Shown piece after piece: positions 61,061 to 64,000 of a stretch of DNA of 64,000 nt. The stretch is from Saccharicrinis carchari. GTDB lineage: Bacteria; Bacteroidota; Bacteroidia; Bacteroidales; Marinilabiliaceae. The notes under the pieces were generated by a model. The model was not told where the DNA came from and did not search any database. It saw only the letters and a program-made list of their open reading frames with translations. The translations under genes and the position numbers were made by a program. The stretch's first letter is position 1. Each line of letters starts with the position of its first letter. Location: positions 1 through 64,000 of the forward strand of contig NZ_FXTB01000009.1 of assembly GCF_900182605.1 (NCBI RefSeq), read 5' to 3'.

Positions 61061-63364
61061 ATGAATCTAATTAAAGCACTATATCTGCTCCTGCTCATCG
61101 TAATTGTTGGTGGATGCAGCCCTTCGCCTTCCGATACGGTTGAACGCATACCATTTGTTGAGCAGCTGATTGGGCAAATGACCATTGAAGAAAAGGTGGG
61201 GCAAACAGCTCAAATAACATTGGATGTAATTACTAAAGGAGATGACCCGTATTCAAGTTACGAACCCTTACAGATGGACAACGAGCGGATTGAGGATGCA
61301 GTTGCCAATTACCATGTGGGCGCTGTGTTAAATACAGCCAACAATAGAGCCAGGGACATACATACCTGGCATCAAGTCGTGTCTTCCATACAAAATGTGG
61401 CCACTGAAAACACACGATTAAAAATACCGGTCTTGTACGGTATCGATGCCATTCATGGTGGCACCTACACCGCCGAAGCAACCATGTTTCCTCAACAAAT
61501 TGCTCAAGCGGCCACATGGAACCGCGATTTAGTTTATCAGGCAGCCAAAGTAACAGCTGCCGAAACACGCGCCAGCAATATCCCCTGGAACTTTTCGCCT
61601 GTGTTAGACTTAGGGGGCGATGCCCGATGGCCACGTATATGGGAAACCTTTGGCGAAGACCCTTATCTGATTTCGGAGATGGGTGTTCAGATGATAAAGG
61701 GTTATCAGGGAAAACAGCTTAGTTCCGCAACAAGTGTAGCGGCTTGCGTAAAGCATTTTATTGGGTACTCTACCCTGGCATCTTCCGGAAAGGACCGCAC
61801 TCCCTCCGAAATATCTGATATTTCATTACGCGAATATCACCTGCCGGCATTTCAAAAAGCGGTGGAGGTGGGTGCTGCATCAGTTATGATAAACTCGGGC
61901 TTAGTGAATGGAGTTTCCGTACATGGGAGTCATAATTTAATTACCGGATTACTGAAAAAGGAGTTGGGATTTAATGGTTTGGTTGTTACAGATTGGGCGG
62001 ATGTTGAGAATCTCCATAATAGGGATAAAGTGGCCTCCTCACATAAAGAAGCGATTAAGCTGGCTTTTAATGCCGGCATTGATATGTCTATGATTCCTTA
62101 TAACTATGTGCAGTATTGTGATTTACTCGTTGAGCTAGTGAATGAAAAAGAGATTAGTATGGAGCGATTAAATGATGCCGTAAGACGTATTTTAAACCTC
62201 AAATATAAATTGGGTCTTTTTGATACCCCCGTAGTAAAACCTAATCCGGATATCTTTAGTAAAACGCACAATAAAATAGCCTATACAGCGGCATCGGAAG
62301 CAATTACCTTGTTGAAAAATAAATCGGAGTTGTTGCCTCTTTCCAAAAGCAAAAGGATATTAGTAGCCGGCCCCAATGCCAATAGTATGCGAACGGTAAA
62401 TGGTGGGTGGAGCTACTCGTGGCAAGGAGAAAAAGCAGAGGAGTATGCGATGGAATATAATACCATATTAGAAGCCATTGAAAATAAATTTGGAAAAACA
62501 AATGTTGTTCATGTGCCTGGTGTAGAGTATAATATGCATGGCCGAACCTATATGGATGAGCATAAGGTAGATTTTAATGCGGCCGTTAAAGCTGCAAAAA
62601 ATGTGGATGTCATTATTTTATGCCTTGGCGAAAATTCCTACACAGAAAAGCCTGGCGACCTGAATGATTTAACGATTTCTGAGAATCAGGAAAAATTGGC
62701 GCTTGAGCTCGCTAATACCGGCAAGCCAATCGTGTTGGTACTTAATGCGGGTCGGCCTCGCATTATAAGTGGGTTTGCAGATAATATGACCGCCATTATT
62801 CAAACCTATTTGTGTGGCAACCATACAGGTGATGCCCTGGCCGATATACTAAGCGGCGATGTAAACCCTTCCGGAAAATTGCCTTATACCTATCCAATGT
62901 TCAATAATTCCCTGGGCACTTATTATCATAAGCACAGCGAAGAAAGTAAAACACCAGAAGGCATGTATAATTACGAGGGTGGTTTTTATCAACAGTTTAA
63001 ATTTGGGCACGGTTTAAGTTATACTTCTTTTAGCTACACTAATCTCCAGGTTTCACAAAATGAGTTGAATAATAATACGGAGTTATCTATTAGTGTTGAT
63101 GTTAAAAATACCGGAGAGCGAGCCGGAAAAGAGGTGGTAATGCTCTATTCAGCCGACTTGTATGCTTCGCTTGCTCCTGATGTGAAACGCCTGCGCCGTT
63201 TTAATAAGATTCTTTTAAATCCCGGAGAAACAAAAACGGTCACTTTTTCTATTACAGCCAACGATTTATCGTTTATCAATGCACTGGGCCAACGAGTTAC
63301 AGAACCCGGTGATTTTGAACTCACGGTTGCCAATCTATCCAAAACGATCACCCTCATTAAATAA
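61061..63364 (+). CDS. GH3 beta-glucosidase-like lipoprotein
   Basis: A 767-residue lipoprotein (Cys19 in VGGCS). The (beta/alpha)8 domain starts with FVEQLIGQMTIEEKVGQ and has nucleophile Asp311 in LVVTDWADVENL; the second alpha/beta domain (about 430-620) contains ILVAGPNANSMRTVNGGWSYSW and a fibronectin III domain closes the protein (LTEPGDFELTVANLS-like). The acid/base is usually a Glu near CLGENSYTEKPGDL. It probably removes single sugars from imported oligosaccharides on the periplasmic face. It lies 16 bases after the GH5 gene. Confidence 0.93.
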   Translation: MNLIKALYLLLLIVIVGGCSPSPSDTVERIPFVEQLIGQMTIEEKVGQTAQITLDVITKGDDPYSSYEPLQMDNERIEDAVANYHVGAVLNTANNRARDIHTWHQVVSSIQNVATENTRLKIPVLYGIDAIHGGTYTAEATMFPQQIAQAATWNRDLVYQAAKVTAAETRASNIPWNFSPVLDLGGDARWPRIWETFGEDPYLISEMGVQMIKGYQGKQLSSATSVAACVKHFIGYSTLASSGKDRTPSEISDISLREYHLPAFQKAVEVGAASVMINSGLVNGVSVHGSHNLITGLLKKELGFNGLVVTDWADVENLHNRDKVASSHKEAIKLAFNAGIDMSMIPYNYVQYCDLLVELVNEKEISMERLNDAVRRILNLKYKLGLFDTPVVKPNPDIFSKTHNKIAYTAASEAITLLKNKSELLPLSKSKRILVAGPNANSMRTVNGGWSYSWQGEKAEEYAMEYNTILEAIENKFGKTNVVHVPGVEYNMHGRTYMDEHKVDFNAAVKAAKNVDVIILCLGENSYTEKPGDLNDLTISENQEKLALELANTGKPIVLVLNAGRPRIISGFADNMTAIIQTYLCGNHTGDALADILSGDVNPSGKLPYTYPMFNNSLGTYYHKHSEESKTPEGMYNYEGGFYQQFKFGHGLSYTSFSYTNLQVSQNELNNNTELSISVDVKNTGERAGKEVVMLYSADLYASLAPDVKRLRRFNKILLNPGETKTVTFSITANDLSFINALGQRVTEPGDFELTVANLSKTITLIK

Positions 63365-63390
63365 TTTATTAATCACTTAAATCAAATACA

Positions 63391-64000
63391 ATGGCACATG
63401 TAAAACATCTACTTTTATTAGCCTTGTTAATAGGCTTTAATCTCTCTGCCTATGCGCAGGATGTAACATTATTGGATTTTGAATCCGATAATCTGAATAT
63501 GGGAGCCTGGAATGGCGTTGCCGTACAGCGAGTTTCCAGTTCAGATATCCCGGCAGGCAATTTATCTGCCTACGCTATAGAGTATACCCACCCCGGAAAT
63601 AATTGGTGGGGGGGTGCTTATTTTAATGACCTTGCCCAAAAGGTTGATGTAACCGTAACCCCTTACGTAAAGTTCAAGGTTTATTCAAGTAGCCCCGTCT
63701 ATATCCAGGCTAAACTCGAAGGAGGCGATAACGGGAATAATTATGAACGTGGTTATCAACTAAGCCATGATCAACTCAACAAATGGACCGAAGTGGTTTT
63801 TAACTTTGGAACCGTTACCGACGATAATAACTATGGTACACTCGTTGTGTGGTTTGACGCCCCCAATAATTATGCAATGGCGGGCTCTAAATTTTACCTG
63901 GATGATATTGTAAAAACGAGTACAGCACCTGCCGGAAAAATTAGTTTCCTGCCATCGGATAACTCCATAGTATATGCTGCCCCTTCAAAATTGCATCTTG
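63391..64000 (+). CDS. Exported beta-sandwich protein, 3' end cut by window
   Basis: The frame is open from ATG 63391 to the window end, 203 codons. The signal peptide ends near SAYAQD. The rest is a predicted carbohydrate-binding beta sandwich of the type that precedes catalytic domains in secreted enzymes: VTLLDFESDNLNMGAW, a Trp-rich HPGNNWWGGAYFND, YVKFKVYSSSPVYIQAKLEGG and KFYLDDIVK close to 185. From about residue 190 the start of a further domain appears. It is the sixth gene after the SusC gene of the polysaccharide locus, 26 bases after GH3, so the locus continues beyond the window. The enzymatic function cannot be told from this part. Confidence 0.75.
   Translation, partial: MAHVKHLLLLALLIGFNLSAYAQDVTLLDFESDNLNMGAWNGVAVQRVSSSDIPAGNLSAYAIEYTHPGNNWWGGAYFNDLAQKVDVTVTPYVKFKVYSSSPVYIQAKLEGGDNGNNYERGYQLSHDQLNKWTEVVFNFGTVTDDNNYGTLVVWFDAPNNYAMAGSKFYLDDIVKTSTAPAGKISFLPSDNSIVYAAPSKLHL

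Overview
The window is about 64 kb of chromosome from a member of the Bacteroidota, most likely a marine or anaerobic Bacteroidales/Marinilabiliales-type organism. The evidence is two SusC/SusD pairs, an ECF sigma/FecR pair, a T9SS-type C-terminal sorting tail, SPII lipoproteins, promoters of the TTTG-N19-23-TAnnTTTG type and the near absence of Shine-Dalgarno sequences. It is an ordinary chromosomal mixture of housekeeping and accessory genes, with no prophage, plasmid or CRISPR array visible.

Layout. 1-5.7 kb: the 3' part of a tRNA, a small methyltransferase, three tandem cyclophilin-type prolyl isomerases (the third fused to a dead trypsin-like domain), and pheS. 5.7-16.7 kb: pdxH, a patatin/Omp85-like protein paired with a TylF-like methyltransferase, an outer-membrane protein divergent from a nucleosidase-cupin fusion, a YfhO-family membrane protein, a GAF/PP2C phosphatase and efp. 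16.8-23.0 kb: an XRE-cupin regulator followed by a DUF4914-type P-loop protein, a frameshifted PurE-like gene and an OFA-type MFS transporter gene split by a group II intron. This is the least understood locus here. 23.1-36.3 kb: tsaB, then a long minus-strand locus read from right to left: ECF sigma factor, FecR anti-sigma factor, a kelch-like lipoprotein, SusC, SusD, a TlpA-like lipoprotein and two paralogous periplasmic thioredoxins, ending in a strong hairpin.

36.6-48.9 kb: a split lysine exporter (LysO halves), an ArsC-like reductase, prfB with its programmed +1 frameshift, a second trypsin-like pseudoprotease joined to TPRs, tRNA-His, an AlkD-like protein, a class V aminotransferase, a GNAT-like protein, ribosomal protein L31, Lon and an AI-2E-family permease. 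49.2-64 kb: a polysaccharide utilisation locus containing a propeller/Y_Y_Y/LuxR-HTH membrane regulator, SusC, SusD, two surface-lipoprotein candidates, a secreted GH5 enzyme with a CBM6-like domain and sorting tail, a GH3 lipoprotein, and the start of another secreted beta-sandwich protein cut by the window edge.

How the genes work together: the right-hand locus looks like a complete glycan-import system, in which the GH5 cuts outside the cell, SusCD imports and the GH3 trims oligosaccharides. It probably acts on a beta-glucan, but the substrate is not proven. The sigma/FecR locus couples import by SusCD to thiol-disulfide chemistry and has no CAZyme. Two dispersed non-coding hairpin families were also seen: one of two copies with a compensatory base swap in the stem, and one of three copies joined to a conserved CTATGAAAAAAAA tail.
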